Of a DNA stretch of 6,217 nucleotides, positions 4,999 to 6,217 are shown in pieces. How positions within the stretch are numbered: the stretch's first letter is position 1; each line of letters opens with the position of its first letter. The DNA is from an uncultured Bacteroidales bacterium. Its GTDB lineage: Bacteria > Bacteroidota > Bacteroidia > Bacteroidales > P3. The stretch spans positions 1 to 6,217 of the forward strand of contig ONOZ01000078.1 in the NCBI GenBank assembly GCA_900319595.1. The letters are read 5' to 3'. A program made the position numbers and the translations under genes. Below the pieces are notes generated by a model that made no database searches, was not told the DNA's origin, and saw nothing but the letters and a program-made list of their open reading frames with translations.

Positions 4999-6217
4999 TT
5001 AAAGTGGGATGTTTCCGTGTTTTTTCATAGGGTTGCTATCCTTCTTTGTTGCAATAGCCTGCAATGCTCGTATTACGCGAAAACGAGTATTCCTTGGCTC
5101 AATCACATCATCAATATAGCCATATTTAGCAGCATTATAAGGGTTTGAGAACTTGTCTTCGTATTCTTTTTGTTTGTCTGCAACGAATTTTGCTCTTTCT
5201 TCCTCGTTCTCAATATTCTTTAACTCGCTACCATATAAGATTGCAGTTGCTCCACTTGCACCCATAACGGCAATTTCAGCCATAGGCCAAGAATAGTTTA
5301 TATCACCACGTAATTGTTTTGCACTCATAACCAAATGAGCACCCCCGTATGATTTTCGTAGAGTTACAGTAATTTTTGGAACAGTAGCCTCACCATACGC
5401 ATACAACATTTTTGCTCCATGAACTATGATGCCACCGTATTCTTGTCCTGTTCCTGGTAGAAATCCTGGTACATCAACAAAGGTAATAATAGGAATATTG
5501 AATGCATCGCAGAAACGTACAAAACGACCACCTTTTCTTGAAGCGTTAATGTCTAATACTCCAGCCATGTAGTTAGGTTGGTTTGCAACAATACCGACAC
5601 TCATACCATTCATATGAGCAAAACCTACAACCAAATTAGGAGCGAATTTCTCATGTACTTCGAAGAAATCTCCATCATCGACAACACCGTGAATAACATC
5701 TTTAACGTTGTATGGTTGATTAGGATCGTCTGGAATAATATGATTTAAAGAATCTTCCAATCGGTCAATTGGGTCGGTACAATCAATCGTTGGCGGTTCT
5801 TCTAAATTGTTTGATGGTAAAAACGACATCAATTTTCTAATAGTTTTAATTCCTTCTTCCTCATTTTCAGATACGAAGTGAGCAACACCACTTTTTGTTG
5901 CATGTATGTTTGCACCTCCTAATTGAGCATCAGTTACATCTTCCCCTGTTACAGTTTTTACAACTTTTGGTCCGGTAATAAACATATATGAGTTTTCTTT
6001 ACTCATCAAAATAAAGTCTGTTAGAGCAGGAGAATATACTGCCCCACCTGCACATGGTCCAAAGATTGCACTTATTTGTGGAATAACACCACTTGCAAGT
6101 ATGTTTCTTTCAAATATTTCTGCATATCCAGCCAATGCATTAACACCTTCTTGGATTCTTGCTCCGCCAGAATAATTTAGTCCTATAACAGCAGCTCGAA
6201 CTTTCATTGCTTGGTCC
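4999..6217 (-). CDS. mmdA: Methylmalonyl-CoA decarboxylase carboxyltransferase (alpha) subunit, 5' end outside window
   Basis: This cytoplasmic subunit transfers the carboxyl group from (S)-methylmalonyl-CoA to biotin on MmdC, releasing propionyl-CoA. The reading frame is open to the window edge, so the Met at 6207 is internal; 405 codons are visible and about 100 N-terminal residues of a roughly 515-residue protein are missing. Counting from Asp at 6216, the first oxyanion-hole segment SGGARIQEG is at 16-24, GPCAGGAVYSPALTDF at 53-68, the CoA-side NQPNYMAGVLD region near 212-222, VDVPGFLPGTGQEYGGII at 247-264 (second oxyanion hole) and WPMAEIAVMGA at 310-320; it ends KKHGNIPL as is typical. 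Unusual residues are Tyr15 where Asp is expected before SGGAR, and Leu295. Propionyl-CoA carboxylase beta has the same fold, but the downstream OadG, carrier and OadB genes favour the decarboxylase; reverse use is possible. The gap to the next gene is 23 bp. Confidence 0.92.
   Translation of the reverse strand, partial: DQAMKVRAAVIGLNYSGGARIQEGVNALAGYAEIFERNILASGVIPQISAIFGPCAGGAVYSPALTDFILMSKENSYMFITGPKVVKTVTGEDVTDAQLGGANIHATKSGVAHFVSENEEEGIKTIRKLMSFLPSNNLEEPPTIDCTDPIDRLEDSLNHIIPDDPNQPYNVKDVIHGVVDDGDFFEVHEKFAPNLVVGFAHMNGMSVGIVANQPNYMAGVLDINASRKGGRFVRFCDAFNIPIITFVDVPGFLPGTGQEYGGIIVHGAKMLYAYGEATVPKITVTLRKSYGGAHLVMSAKQLRGDINYSWPMAEIAVMGASGATAILYGSELKNIENEEERAKFVADKQKEYEDKFSNPYNAAKYGYIDDVIEPRNTRFRVIRALQAIATKKDSNPMKKHGNIPL

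Noticed and set aside
4999..6217. Oxaloacetate decarboxylase alpha subunit as the identity of the carboxyltransferase
   Set aside because: OadA is related to the pyruvate carboxylase carboxyltransferase, whereas this protein has the crotonase-like acyl-CoA carboxyltransferase motifs SGGARIQEG and GFLPGTGQEYGG.

Overview
The window looks like an AT-rich chromosomal segment from a member of the Bacteroidota, probably Bacteroidales-like and fermentative. Three things point there. Most start codons are preceded by A-rich leaders without a Shine-Dalgarno sequence. A TAnnTTTG promoter element of the Bacteroidota type lies just upstream of the cytidine deaminase gene. The right half encodes a biotin-dependent, Na+-translocating methylmalonyl-CoA decarboxylase of the kind used in succinate-to-propionate fermentation. 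The species cannot be named from this sequence.

Layout, left to right. Positions 1-176 (minus) hold the first 58 codons of an exported glucosaminidase-type peptidoglycan hydrolase, cut by the window edge just after its probable catalytic Glu. A 158-bp divergent intergenic region follows, with a possible back-to-back promoter. Then come cytidine deaminase (335-820, plus) and an unrecognised exported protein (884-2227, plus) with a tyrosine-rich N-terminal half and an Asn/Ser/Thr/Arg-rich tail. A 183-bp convergent intergenic region contains a strong hairpin (2346-2386) that probably ends transcription from the right, and perhaps from both sides.

From 6217 down to 2411 on the minus strand is one compact operon segment, transcribed right to left: carboxyltransferase (mmdA, 5' end outside the window), an OadG/MmdD-type membrane subunit carrying an extra exported domain, the biotin carrier (mmdC), and the Na+-pump membrane subunit (mmdB). 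The order A-D-C-B matches, as I recall it, the Veillonella mmdADECB operon without mmdE. Together the proteins would move the carboxyl group of (S)-methylmalonyl-CoA onto biotin (MmdA to MmdC), anchor the soluble parts at the membrane (the OadG-type subunit) and decarboxylate carboxybiotin while exporting Na+ (MmdB).

The most unusual item is the OadG-type subunit. It is about 305 residues rather than the usual 80-120, because a signal peptide and an apparent partial beta-propeller domain precede the OadG transmembrane helix. Other points worth checking are a perfect AGGAGG placed before mmdB in an otherwise SD-poor segment, and non-consensus residues in the carboxyltransferase. I see no mobile element, CRISPR array, tRNA or rRNA.
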